A stretch of 64,000 nt of DNA from Phascolomyces articulosus (lineage: Eukaryota > Mucoromycota > Mucoromycetes > Mucorales > Lichtheimiaceae): contig JAIXMP010000006.1 in assembly GCA_025677815.1 (NCBI GenBank), forward strand, positions 620,001 to 684,000, written 5' to 3'. How positions within the stretch are numbered: the stretch's first letter is position 1; every line of letters begins with the position of its first letter. The notes below the pieces were generated by a model, which was not told the origin of the DNA, made no database searches, and saw only the letters and a list, made by a program, of their open reading frames with translations. Shown here piece by piece: positions 1-12,368 of this stretch. The translations under genes were made by a program, and so were the position numbers.

Positions 1-1121
1 TATATATATAAGACGATCATTTATTATTATTTTTATGGCGTTTTTATATATATTATCCCCTTAAAGTTCAGTAACATTGATCACACACCCAACCGATTTC
101 GGATTTTTAAATTCACTCGTTTTGCAATAACGACAAATGTTACTAGTCAAGTTTCTACCATGAATGGTTGTGATTAGACGATTGTAAATTATTATTAACA
201 ATCAACTATTGGATATTTACCCATATAATAGATTCCCCGCTCTCTGAGATCAAAGTAAGATGGACTAAACTCGAAAAATCATGTTATATCATTATAACGA
301 TGGACTATTAAAGATCGATCTCACAGACAAGAGTGAATGATACTATCCAAGATATTATAAAGTTATAGTAATAGATCCCATGAATATTAATAAATATAAT
401 ATATATATTATCATCAAATATAAGCAAAAAATTAAAAAATACAAATTAATTGATTTTATATAAAGACACTAAAGAATGTCGGTCCTGTCAGATCATCCCT
501 TATTATTATTATTTCCCATGCTAGTACTTTAAAGGTTATCAGGTTATTTACTGCTGAACTTGGTTTTTTTTATTTTTTGGTGTTACCATCGCGTCTCAGC
601 AAAATTCTTCTCTTCAAAAGCGATAACTGTCATGGTGATGATGATGATGATCTTTATTATTATTGTTATTGTTATTAAATTCAAATAATATTTTATTGAA
701 AAACTTTCATGCTAAAAGGAACATGTATGGTATTATTCACCAAGAGAATTATTGATTTTTCATAAATAATAAGAATATTCATCATATACAATTGCAAAAT
801 TATCATTGCCTTCTAATCATCATCTGGTTTTCTTTCTTCCTTAGTAACTATTTATAAAGTTTAGCCCTGTAAATGTATATATGTTAGAACTACGTATGAT
901 CTTTACATTTATAAATATGTGCGTGAGGGGGACCAGAATAACGGATACGACCGAAAATATGTCAATATTCATTATTTGGTAATGGACAACAAACATAGTA
1001 CACAGACGACACTAAAAACTGTAAAATGGATATATGGTCCGTGAATGCATCTTTTTAGTTCAATAGGAGTGATGTTTGACATATATTTTTTTTATTTGGC
1101 AGAAAAAGCTATCGGCACAAA

Positions 1122-1157
<36 letters not shown>

Positions 1158-2312
1158 AGAATCGTCGATCGTTTCCATCCATTTTTCACTTCAGCCGTGG
1201 AGTACAAATGTAACACAAGTTATCAGCTTGTACTATGCATGCCCATTTTATTTTGTAATTATTCTACTATAGTACTTTATACTAATAGTAAAAAGTGATC
1301 TAAGCTATATGTCATGCAAACTTCTCCTTTTGACCTTTCTTATTTTTGGTAAAATATCGAGATACTATCAATTTTTCTTTGTCAATATATATATATATAT
1401 ATAGAACCCTAAGTAATAATTACATTATTCATCATCTTGTAAACACTCATAGGAGGACCGCTGATTTGAAAATAGATATCATGCAAACGCACCATGACGT
1501 ATAAGTGTTAGTACATAAGTGAACATGAATGTAGAAAAGAGATAGTAAGTAGTCGTAGTAGTCGTAGTGGTAGTACATGACGTCGTCTTCTTTTCAGTAA
1601 AGTCCAGATTCAAAGTAATGCTGGTTATTCAGAAGCAAGAAATAAATAATGTTTATTATTTTCTCGTGTTTTAGATTTCCTTCTCCAAAACTAGATACAG
1701 TATTGTGCTGAATTGCATAATGAGTACAATATTAAACATATCAACATGCCATCATATTTTTTTTTTTTTTTGCAAATGGAGTAGGGTAGCGGAACCAGAA
1801 GTCCGGATCAACAACAACTAAATAATAATAATAAAAGATTAATAAGTGATATTTACACTCGTGCGCAATTTTATTTCTCTCTCCCCATGTTATCTTTTAC
1901 CTAAAAGTGATCAAGTCCTGTTGTTATTCCTGTGTGGTGAAGATGTCATAGTCCAGCCCGAATAAATACTTATTCGTACACAGTAAATGTGTTATTACTG
2001 CTGTCCATGTCAAAAAAACTATTTTGTTCACATAAGTTATATACTGCATTCAAATGTCTTATTACATTCAGGTGAAAATAAATAATCAACAGGATATGGA
2101 TTTAATTCACCATTTCCCCTTTGATATCTTATACAAATAATATTCAGCATTTACATTCTCTTCTCGTAAAAGACGGTCTCCTTTATATAAATCAAGCTAC
2201 ATATCCCTATCCAAAAACTTGTATATGGCTTTTCTGCGACACAGGAACGCTGTCCTAAGTTCTTAAACTCTAGGCATACCAACGTCCTAATGTGGTGTAA
2301 ATGCATCATATA
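1..2312. other. AT-rich intergenic stretch, no gene seen
   Basis: I see no credible coding exon here. Short open frames are AT-driven and lack splice-linked continuation or any recognisable domain. The stretch holds (TA)n tracts near 1123-1152 and 1386-1402, short GAT/ATT runs near 640-675, and poly-T runs. Confidence 0.6.
1123..1152. repeat. (TA)n microsatellite
   Basis: An uninterrupted run of about fifteen TA dinucleotides. It is a simple repeat in gene-free DNA and no function is suggested. Confidence 0.9.
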
Positions 2313-2755
2313 CGGTCAACCCCCGCTTTTTGCACTTTGATAATTCCACGAAATTTGTTGCATTAGGTAAAGTTTTGAATCATTCAGAGTATAAAGCCAT
2401 ATGGCATACTTATATATATCTTAACTGAAATTACACAATACCCATACTGAATTACCATATTAAGGCAAAAGTGACGGAAAAATAATAGCAAACCAAAAAT
2501 TATATAAAAGATCATGTGCTTTTATAAAGCTAGAGCTATATATATCGAAAATTTTGCTTGAAAATATACCTCACTAAATGAGATAAAGATATGGTACTGA
2601 TTTTTGTTGCACAGTACGAGGCCATTTTACTGCGATAAACAAAAATTCGATCAAATCAGTGTTGCAGTTATAAGGTGCCAATCCCAATAAAATTCTGCTG
2701 TGTATATTAACGTAGAACCTCTTCACAACAGGATGGAACGAGCGAGGGTTGACTG
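2313..2755. mobile_element. pogo/Fot/Tigger-like miniature inverted-repeat element, copy 1
   Basis: A 443-bp non-coding element with terminal inverted repeats. The left end reads CGGTCAACCCCCGC and the right end, on the other strand, CAGTCAACCCTCGC. A TA dinucleotide flanks both ends (2311-2312 and 2756-2757), as expected for a TA target-site duplication of the Tc1/mariner-pogo superfamily. Internal sequence matches a second copy at 7792-8241 (for example the ACTTTGATAATTCCACGA-type block near the left end) and the right half matches 55308-55512. There is no transposase frame, so it would be non-autonomous. Assignment to pogo/Fot/Tigger rests on the TA target and on CAGT-C-ACCC-type ends, which is inference. 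Confidence 0.7.
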
Positions 2756-2757
2756 TA

Positions 2758-3889
2758 GTAATATAGTGGCATATGGTCCACTTTTTAGCTACAATGATAA
2801 TATTATTACTTGAAATGTTATGGAAGAAAAAAAATAACAACGACTCGTCAACACGCGATAATAGGTCAAGACCATCAAATAACAAGCACCATCACAAATA
2901 TTCGTCCTGTACCGAATTTCAATTTGGAATTCTACAGCAACAACAATTACTTTCCCACATTTCAGTAATAGGTACGTAGATCCATCAGCTTGATATCTGG
3001 GTAGCAGAAATAGAGGATTACTATACTTTGTTGCTACTGAATTTGGGATCCTTTATTCGATCCATTCCAACGACACACCTTAAGTAACTTTTTTATCGTT
3101 CAAAGCTTGGTTTCTTATTTCACGCCTGCTTACGTACAAGTGAGGATCATCGCTATAGTGATAACATCATGTTGCTTGGATACTAGTGGTCGTACTATTC
3201 TTATTGGTGAGTTATTATTGGAAGGTTCAGAATTCGAAATATGTGAGGAAAGAAAGGAGGAAATGTCATTATCGTTCTAATAATAGTTCCTTTTTGATAC
3301 TGTTCTCAGTAGTGCGTAGTAGCACTTTTAAAAGCTTGGGACTTAAGCGTTCTATTGCTGGGATAGTTTAGGTTACATGATAGAGAAACCCTACTATGTT
3401 ATTTGTAACCATTAGATTTTTAATTATCTTTCTTCCTGTTTAATTACAATGCTTCTTACATAGTGATAGTGATAGATGAGCAAGCCTTTAGGCAATTCCT
3501 GGAATTGTTTGCGAAAATTTATTTGCCGTTGTGCTAACCAGATGGATTGCAAAGTTGGCCCTTTGATGTTGCTTAAATCAGCCCATCTATGAATCAAAGA
3601 AATAATCAATATCATACATTTGCATGCTAGCACAAAACTCGACTATTTCTAACGTGTAGTTGTTTTGAATTCATCAGGTTGTGCATCAAAAGCTCCCCCC
3701 AGTCATTGACGAACAATATTATATATAAGCATGTCACGCATTATCAATTTATTGAGCAATCAAAGTATTTATTTTGCTGTACTCTGAGCCGTGATATTTT
3801 AAAAATGAACATAAGTCTAATTAATTGCGTAAATTATTTATATCAATCGTTCATTTTTATTGAATCAAAAATGTTTCTTTGCTTAAATT
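2758..3889. other. non-coding flank shared by both duplicated HET loci
   Basis: No gene is seen. The stretch lies 3' of the HET-like pseudogene and aligns with 55515-56587 on the same strand, so it belongs to the duplicated segment. Open frames here are not conserved between the two copies, which argues against coding. Confidence 0.6.
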
Positions 3890-3891
3890 AC

Positions 3892-5598
3892 AGCCAGAGA
3901 AAAAATCTTTGTTACTTTCTATTTCACAACATCCAATAGCTTTATAGATTTATTCTCCTTGTTCCTTTTTTATGACGGGATAGTAGTGATATACGTAACT
4001 TTTAAACGAAATTCCAGAAAGGATGACATATTGTGCAGAAGGGTCATACAAACTGTCTGTTAATTCACCAAAATTATCTCTTGCCATTCGATAGTTATCA
4101 CTTTCTATGTTACACCAACACAAGTTTTCCTTTTTTATCTCCATGAATCTTGATAATTGTTGAAGTTCTTTAATATTTGATCGAAAAATGGTTTTCCATC
4201 AATATCCCAATAGAAACCATAATAATCCAAATCGATTCTTTTCATTTCTTTTGCTTTAGATAGTTGAACAAGTATAAACAAATGATATTTTCGTTTATCA
4301 AGAGCATTGTTGATATAGTCAGGAATTGTTGGTATGTCTTCTTCTCGTATAGTTAATTTGTTATCGTCGATAGATGGAACATAAGTAGTGGTAACATGCA
4401 TGGTTTTTCCAATTATATCGTAATTTTGAAATGAGGTCGTTATACCAAGTGTAAAGTGTTTACCATTAACACCAGTCCATGATGGCAAAAACTTGTATTC
4501 TTTGATTGCAGATTCATAAATATGTTTATAGTTTCCAAAAAGCAAAATACTGATATCTTTTTTTGCTAAAAGACCATAAAATTGAATCATTAAGTCTTCA
4601 AATGGTTGTCTATAATCGATGTGAATCTTGTTGATACTATTTTCGGTCGAGAAAGGTCCACAAAAATATCGAACAATCAACTTTTTAAATGATTGAGGTT
4701 CGTCTTTACGGTCAATGAATTCTGGGAAAAGGTGGATGAGAGCAAAGATACGGTCGTGTTTATTGGTGCATGTTCGTTGATGTGCATGATATAGAATTTG
4801 TGGCGTACTGAGTTGCGATAATGGTTTGAGTAAACTTTTTAGGCTAAAGTCAATCACAAATTCACTTCCATAACTGCACATATTTTTGCCGACAAATATC
4901 AATCTTTTTGACTTTATTGCTTCTTCTAAAGTCCATAAACGATTGAAATATTGTTGTTCGTTTGCACGTAAAGAGTGATTACGAGGGTAATCAGGTACAA
5001 GTGCAACAGTGCAATAAGCATGTTCGTATATATGATGCATATTACGTATTTCATGGTGCTTTTCTTCTTTATTGTTTTGATCGATGCATAATTGATCGTA
5101 CCATATATATTTGATGTTGAATTGTTGACATATTTTCTGAATAATGCCTTCAAATTTGACTTGTTTAGTTGCTTTTGTTAAATTATAGTTTTCACCGTCA
5201 ATTATCTCCAAAACATGATATATTTTTGACAGTTTACTCCTTGTTTCAATACTTTCATATTTATAGTTAAGAGGTACCTTGTATTGAGGAATAATCATAT
5301 CAGGAAATATATTGTCATAAGAAATAATCTTGTGTTTGCCATCATCGACTCGTACGTATTTTCCATTGTCATCTAGTTTAATATCACCAGATTGATTCCA
5401 TGAATACGATAATGCGCAGTAACCTTCGTTCACTTGAGATCCATCGACTACTTTCATGTCAGAAATACAAACAAGTTTTGAAGGCATAAAGTTTGGTTTG
5501 GGCAAAACATTGGGGATTGTTATGGGTGGTTTTACATGTTTGGCGAGTTCATTTCTGTTATTCCAAGAATATTGTGTCGTCTCGTAGGTAATATACAT
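3892..5598 (-). pseudogene. HET-domain (heterokaryon-incompatibility-like) protein, frameshifted copy
   Basis: The main frame (4135-5598, 487 codons) starts at an ATG matching that of the intact paralogue at 56588-58306. HET-domain blocks are visible: YCALSYSWNQSGD near residue 62, YIWYDQLCIDQ about residue 164, then the conserved M-x2-IYE-A block and an RLWTLEEA block. In other fungi HET domains trigger a cell-death reaction after fusion of unlike hyphae; their role here is unknown. Compared with the paralogue, one base is missing near 4150-4165, so the last ~85 residues fall out of frame. They continue as an ORF at 3950-4144, which is then cut by a further change before the homologous tail. 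A shorter but functional protein cannot be excluded. Confidence 0.82.
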
Positions 5599-7790
5599 TT
5601 TTTCTATGTTTATATATAAAATACGTTTGACAAGTTGGCTTGAATATAATTGTAGATAATAGGAATAAAAAAGTAAAGGTGTTTACTCACAGATAAAGAA
5701 GGAACGAATGGTACTTTAAAAAAAAATTGCAAGAGATTATACAGTGGTAGAAAATACGCGTTCTTTTAAGAATTTTCTATTAAATGAAAGATGGTAACGG
5801 AAGTGATAAATAGAAAATGAAAAATAAAACTGTTGTGTTTTAACCAAAGAAGAGAAGAAAAACAAAGTGAGGCTTATCAATATACTTTTTTCTTGCTGAA
5901 ACGTTTGCGATATATAACAGTATCTACGCCAAAACTTTGAAAGATCGTCACAAATGCATCCTATAAATAAATAATGGGTAATGTTTGTTTACATGCAGAC
6001 GATTTAGAAAAGAAAAGGTTAATTACTGTTCTTCACTTTTTTTTTTCGTCAAATCGACTCTGATAATAAGGTTTTTTTTAATTATGTTGTAAAAGGTCTG
6101 ATTCACTGTTGCTGGACTACCAGGTAGCAATATAGCAAGAGTGTGTATTAAGATAGTTAGAATAAACGAAAGGAAAAGCCCAGCTCCACGTCTTTGTGCA
6201 ATGTAGAAACATGATTACACAAACAATAGTATTCTAAGCCCAAACTATAAAACCGCCCAAATGAAAACATAACCACACTATTTAGATTCGATACTTCTTA
6301 AGCGTTCATACCATAATTCATCCAGTAAACTTCTGTTGACGTTAATATAAAGACAACAGCTTGTGCTGGGCATTTGTATTATTTTTTCAACTTGAATAAG
6401 GGAAAAAGAGAAGGATCAATAAAGTGGAAAGCATTTGGTGTGGCAGCTATGCAACAGAAAAAATATATAGTTATTAGTGGGTATCCTACTCGAGGTTTTT
6501 AATACTTTTTAAATGCAGTTTTATCAAAACACTGAAAATGGTCCATTATAATCCTGTCCATTGTTTAAACCCGATAATGAAACCAGCTCAATAATGAGCA
6601 TAACGAGAATATGACCTTTTTTGTAAGAATCTTTGTTATTTTATGTTAGACTTTTAGATACAAACAATGGATAAATTCATTCAGCTATTAGAAAGCAAAA
6701 TGAAAAGGAACCTTAGTATTATGATGTGATACATAAAAACAATACATCGACACTTAATGAATATGTGCTACCCACAGTGACAATAAATAAATAAATAAGT
6801 TTTTCTACTGCATGACAACAAATCTATTATTATGTAAATCAACTTTGCTGCAATGCCTTTTCGAGTAAAAAGGGAGAACACCACTATCACACATGCTACT
6901 CCCTTTGAATATAATAAATGTCATTAATTATAAACTGACCATTGTATTTGGCAGTACTGCATTGTTGTTGCTACTGTCAAAATGTAAATGATGCAATATC
7001 ATTGCTCATCGATGCGTTTTTCTTCAGAAAATCTATATTACGTCACAAGTCCAAAGGAGTTTTGATACTGTTTAGAGTCTAGAATAAGTGGTGACTTCCT
7101 ACCCATATATATTTTTCTTCTGCTCTTTTTAAAATTATCGAAACTGATCTTTACCCGGTGGCGCATTGACTCTTTAAGTATTATGCATTATTAGAAACGT
7201 TTGATGTGATGATTATGACCAGTTTATTCAAATGAGGATAAACTTTTTTAAGGACCATGATGATGATGATGATGATGATGAAGAAGTGTGAATTTTACCG
7301 GACAACGTGATTATTGGTATAGAACCGATATATTTTCCACCAGACTGATGAATTTTTTGAAATATTCAGGTAAGTGCTCTCTATTTTCTTTATTCTTTGT
7401 CACTTATCATAACCGATGACATTGATTTGTTAACTTTGATGACATCCGATATAATGCAGATACATGTTCCATAACTTAAAAAGTATAATAAACAACGATG
7501 AGGGAAAAAATAGAGAAATAATAAAAAATTGGTTTATTTTATAACTGTAAAATGAAAGAGTGACTTTTTGTATTACAACGAAAATAAGAAGCCTTGGTTG
7601 TAGTAGTGGAGTTGTTCTAGTGTACTCATTTTTCTACGTCATTTGAAAGCAGAAATATGGACATAGTAGGTGGATTTACAATTGGAGAAGATTGAATATG
7701 CTGTACAAAAAGAAGAGTAACAATAAAATATATGAAAAAAAGAATGAATGGGGCATATAGATAGAAAAGAGACTAGATACATTTGTTGGA
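5599..7790. other. intergenic, upstream of HET-like pseudogene; no gene seen
   Basis: The first ~1.2 kb (to about 6835) is duplicated at 58307-59555 and should contain the HET promoter and 5' leader. The remainder is AT-rich with a (TGA)n tract at 7258-7280. I find no exon with conserved features. Confidence 0.55.
7258..7280. repeat. (TGA)n microsatellite
   Basis: About eight TGA/ATG trinucleotide units in non-coding DNA. Confidence 0.85.
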
Positions 7791-7791
7791 A

Positions 7792-8241
7792 CATTCAATC
7801 CTCGCATTTTGCATTTTGACAATTCCACGATATTTGTTGCAATAGGTAAGGTTTTGCAACATTCAAGAGTATAGCCGTGTAGTATGATTATCGATATTTT
7901 AACCATATTAAGGCAAAAGACGGAAAAATAATCGTAAATAACAATGATGATCCAGAAAAACCAAAAATCATACTAAAAAACCATGTTTTTTATATGGTCA
8001 GAGCTTCATATATCGAAGATTTAACTTGAATATATACCTCAATATATGAGATAAGGATCTGGTACGGATTTTTGTTGCGCATTTCGAGGCTATTTTACCT
8101 GATAAACGGAACTTTGACTAGGTGGATGCTGTAGTTGCAAGTTGCAGTTTACTTAGGTTTTTGTGACAATTACAAAAAAAAAGGTGTTGCATTTACGTAG
8201 AATCTGCACACAATGGTAGTGGAACAAGCAAGGATTGACTG
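7792..8241. mobile_element. pogo/Fot/Tigger-like miniature element, copy 2
   Basis: About 450 bp, collinear with the element at 2313-2755. The left end contains TCAATCCTCGC and the right end, on the other strand, CAGTCAATCCTTGC followed by TA. Internal blocks match copy 1, including the ATTCCACGATATTTGTTGCA-type stretch near 7822 and the ATGAGATAAGGATCTGGTAC block near 8046. The left flank no longer shows TA, so this copy is more decayed or the flank has mutated. No coding capacity. Confidence 0.65.
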
Positions 8242-8242
8242 T

Positions 8243-9877
8243 ATAGTGTTGATCGACTATGTTATACTTTAAAAAATATTCACTTGTATATACAATGTTG
8301 ATTTTATTATCAATACATATCGACATAATAGTTACGATATAATTTATACTAATAGGAATTATTAGTACTATACTAGTTCCAATAAGAGGAAAAGAGACCA
8401 GATAAACTCGGCTTTAAAAAAATAATTCAAATGCACCTTAGCAAAATCAGATAGGTAGCTATCACGCTTTAAATTAAACTAGTGATGAAGAGAACAGAAG
8501 AAGAAAAAAAACAGATTATTTGTCTCTTTCAGTGATATTATACATTTTGAGATCAAAGAATAATACACTTTATAGTAAATGTATCTTGTTACATGATTTT
8601 CATTCTATTTGCTTGTACCATACCTAAATATCTAGCACCATAGTAGCTCATCCAAACCTTATTATTTTCTTAGTGTATCTCAAAGATTTACCGCATTATT
8701 ATTCGATTTTTTATAATATATTGGGGAGGATGAAAGTACGTATACTTTATATATAAAAGAATATTTATTCGTTTTGCAGCTCATTGTATAGCGAGTAATT
8801 ATATGTAAGTATTGAAAAACTGTACTTTCTATATATAAATTTATATAGTACTACATATATGTTTCTTCTACACTTTCAAATATTATAAATATAATTACCA
8901 AGGTAATATTTTTAATTATTGCCAAGAATTCATTTGTGTTGCCAGTGAACAACTACCAGCAAAGTAACACCAACAAGACATCAAGGGAAGAAAAAACCAA
9001 AAATTATATCTACACAATGAGTGATTCATAAAATAGGCAATAATTAAAAGAGACACTCAATATTAGGAGAAAAATAACTCTTGGGTTGTGTTGAATAACA
9101 AAACTTCTATTTATGGGGTCAATCATTAATAAAACGTCATGCAGGAATTTTTTTTTCTTAATTCAGCGGTTTATTATGACTTATTAAATAAACTATTAAT
9201 GTAAGGTAATCGAGATAACACCAGGTCTGTGCATATCTCTTTTTATATAATAACAGTAAACAGCTATTGTACATATAATCCTTATAATAATATATCATAT
9301 TGATAAGTTGTCCTATTATTTTATTTTTATAATATAGAAACGGAACTTGTTTTATATGAGCTCCTCTTCAAGTAGTACATATACCACATTCTTACTGAGT
9401 TTTACACACCCTACTCTGCGAGCGAAAATGACTCTTGCTCAAAAGGAATTCTTTTAATATTTCCCATCATCTAGCTATATAGATAACAAGAGTACATAGA
9501 AAAAACGAGCCATTTTTTTCCAATAGCGAAAATGATAGAAGGGAAAGATTTTCTCACCCAAAAGAAAAAAGCGGGATTATATTTTATCAGATTCCAATCC
9601 AAGTATTGGTAAAACTACTAAACCGAATATAATCAACCATATTTGGTACCATTTTTCGGGCTGTGTATGACAAAAACATTTCGGAGGGATTTTCGGTCAA
9701 GGCGGGCGATCCTTGGTTTTGGTGCTCACTACTATAATAATTTTTTTTATTTCTCCACTTTTTTTGACCCCATAGGTTATATATCATCCTTTTACTTCTC
9801 TCTTTTTTTTCCACTTATTTCACCCCCTCTTCCTCTTTTCCTTTTCTTTCTCTCTTATAAAAAATAGTGGTTATTGA
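8243..9877. other. AT-rich intergenic stretch upstream of the K+ channel gene
   Basis: No gene is seen. The last ~250 bases before 9878 are pyrimidine-rich (runs of T and C) and probably form the promoter and 5' leader of the K+ channel gene. Confidence 0.55.
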
Positions 9878-12368
9878 ATGGGGCTATTTCGAAAAAAGGG
9901 AACCTTTTCCAAATTACACGATGAAGAAGAACCAGCCAGTCTCTTACACCATGAAGGCAATGGCAGTACCATAGAATTAGTCGCTCCAGGCATGGGATCG
10001 TCTCGCCATGATGGCATGGCATCTGATGATGATGATTCGGAAAGTGAAAAACAAATGACGAGTCAACAATATACACGCAATAGAAAGAAACGAACGATAG
10101 GTCAGTTATCCGGAGGATTTATCTCTATTTCCCAATTGGCACGCGAGGACCCAAGTGGGACCGCCACACCCGAAACGAACGGGAGCAGTGATGAACATGA
10201 AGAGGCTGAGGCTGTGGCAGATGCAGTCCATGAAGCCAATATGGGACCCGACGTGGCCGATTTTAAAAGTGACCTGAAATGTCGACTTTATTTTTTGATG
10301 GAACAACCTTCGAGTAGTAGTGGTGCGTTTTGGACCAATGTGATTGTTTCCATGTTGATTGTTCTTAGCGCTGTCATGACAACCATTGAAACAATTCCTG
10401 CTTTTCGATCAAGTGAAAGTAATAGTGTTTGGTAAGATAAAGGATTGGATTTAGAATAAATCCCAGGAAATGTACAAAGGGCGTGAGTAAGACGGATGAT
10501 TGCATTAATGAGTGAGAGAGGGAACACAGAAAGAAAGAGATAACAGAAAAAAAGTTGGATATATATGGATAAATGCTAAAGATAACTTGCAACGGTTCTT
10601 CAATTCACTTTTTATTAATTTAAGGTTCAAGTTGGAAACGACCATGGTGGCACTTTTTACTATTGAATATCTTTTACGTGTTTTTGCTCATTCAGATTCA
10701 TTACGCATGTTGGGTCGCTTTTTCATATGTAAGTCTATCCATCAACAAATAAAAGAGGTGGATTCTCATTCTAATTTTTTTTTATTAGCACCTCTATCTA
10801 TCATTGATTTTATTGCTATTATGCCATTTTATATCGAATTAATTGCGAGTCGTGATACAGTAAGAAACATTATTCTATAGTCAATTATTGGATGGATAAA
10901 GGGATAGACAAACTCATTATTGATATACATGTTAGACCTATGAGTTTCGATTTACCATTCTTCGACTCTTTCGATTATTACGACTATTCAAATCCTATAA
11001 ATATTCCAATGCAATTATCATGACGATCGAGGTAATGGTGATCGCTTTACGTCGATCAAGTGATGCGCTTTACGCATTATTGTTCTTTTTGGTGACATCG
11101 ATCGTTTTGATAGCCACTTTACTTTATTTTGCTGAACGTGGTGTGTGGGATGAAAACTTGCAAACATTTGTGGACCCTTCTGGTGATCCAAGGTAAATAT
11201 ATTTATAATTATATCAATTCATTCACTTTATTCTTAGTTAACTCAACCTTGTTCTGTTTGGTATAAAGTGTATTTGATAGTATTCCAGCAGCATTTTGGT
11301 TTGTATTAGTGACAATCACGACAACTGGATATGGTGAGCAACTCTAGTATTTATTCCAAGAGGGAAAGGATTGGAGTACATATCAAAATGGAAAGGGTGA
11401 ATTTGACTGATATATTGTGTGTAAATAATTTAGGTGATATGGTCCCTGCTACATTTATTGGCAAACTGATTACATTTCCTGCTATGTTGTTTGGTCTTTT
11501 GGTATGTTGATAAAAAAAGTTTTTTTTTTGTGAATTTCAATTTCATTAACGAATCTATTTGAAAATATATGTGTAGTTGATCGCTTTACCTTCCATTATT
11601 ATTGGCCGCAATTTCACTATTGTATGGGAAGCAATGAAGAGACGACAATATTATAGTCAATTGATGACAACAGATCCAGATGAAGGTCCAGGTAAAAAAA
11701 ATAACTTTTTTTTCATGATTTCTAGCCATAATATGAAATTAATCCGTGTCATATCAGGTGGGCCCGAACAAAACGATGTCCCAGCACCCACATTCCCCAC
11801 GCCTCCTCAACCCAATACCAATCCCATGTCACCACCACCAACACAAACACCTGGGTTTTTCGACAATGGAGATGATGCGATATTAAATCAATTACAAACA
11901 TTAATGATGGTGACAAGACAAAACCAAGAAGCCATTCAACATATCCTTTCTGTACTTGAAAAACAACAGAAAAAATCTGGACAAGATGAATTTGAAGCAG
12001 ATATTGGACAGTCTCCTACTTTTGTAAGAAAACGATCACGACAATATAGTACGAATACACATCATAGTGATCAATCTTCAAGTAATCATCATTCTAATAA
12101 TCAACAACAGTATCATCATCATCTTGATGAGGGTATTATCGAGCATCCTTCGGGTAATAATCCAAAAGGAAAAAGTGTTGTGATACCCAATCAAGATAAT
12201 AGCCATTATAACAATACGGATACATCAGCTCCCGCTGTTGTACCAACAACTTCTTCTACACCACCACCCACAAGAACATCTCCTGTGGCAACAACAACCA
12301 CACCACCCTCCTCTGATTCAACACAGAATAAGCATAATGATAATACATTTGATGATCAATCATCGTAA
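9878..12368 (+). CDS. voltage-gated potassium channel, Kv type (6TM)
   Basis: Predicted plasma-membrane, voltage-opened K+ channel subunit of 614 residues. Exons: 9878-10431, 10625-10728, 10789-10859, 10936-11192, 11269-11333, 11434-11501, 11577-11691, 11758-12368; all phases join. After an acidic N-terminus of ~145 residues with no visible T1 domain come S1 (~149-175), S2, S3 (IIDFIAIMPFYIELI) and S4 at ~248-262, with R/K at every third position (RFTILRLFRLLRLFK). S5 follows, then the selectivity filter TTTGYGDMVP (~345) and S6 ending LLIALPSIIIGRNF, which resembles the Kv1 gate region. The C-terminus (~410-614) is Pro/Gln/Ser/Thr-rich. The last intron (66 nt) is in frame and stop-free, so it may be retained. 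Convergent with a HAL4-type kinase gene. Confidence 0.92.

Larger units (their letters stand above)
2520..6835. repeat. segmental duplication, copy A (partner 55305-59555)
   Basis: About 4.3 kb collinear, in the same orientation, with 55305-59555. Similarity runs from inside the miniature element at 2313-2755, through the 3' flank of the HET gene, the HET gene itself, and about 1.2 kb of its upstream DNA. It fades near 6835 (partner near 59550). Shared non-coding blocks include the stretch around 2985-3130 and the stretch around 6360-6440. The copies differ by many substitutions and small indels, so the duplication is not recent. Boundaries are approximate. Confidence 0.85.

Noticed and set aside
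1045..1272. 75-codon frame near the (TA)n tract
   Set aside because: Half of it translates the TA repeat (Tyr-Ile runs). No homology features.
2574..2979. Open frames on both strands over the miniature element and its flank
   Set aside because: Not conserved in the other element copies; the element is explained by TIRs and TA flanks.
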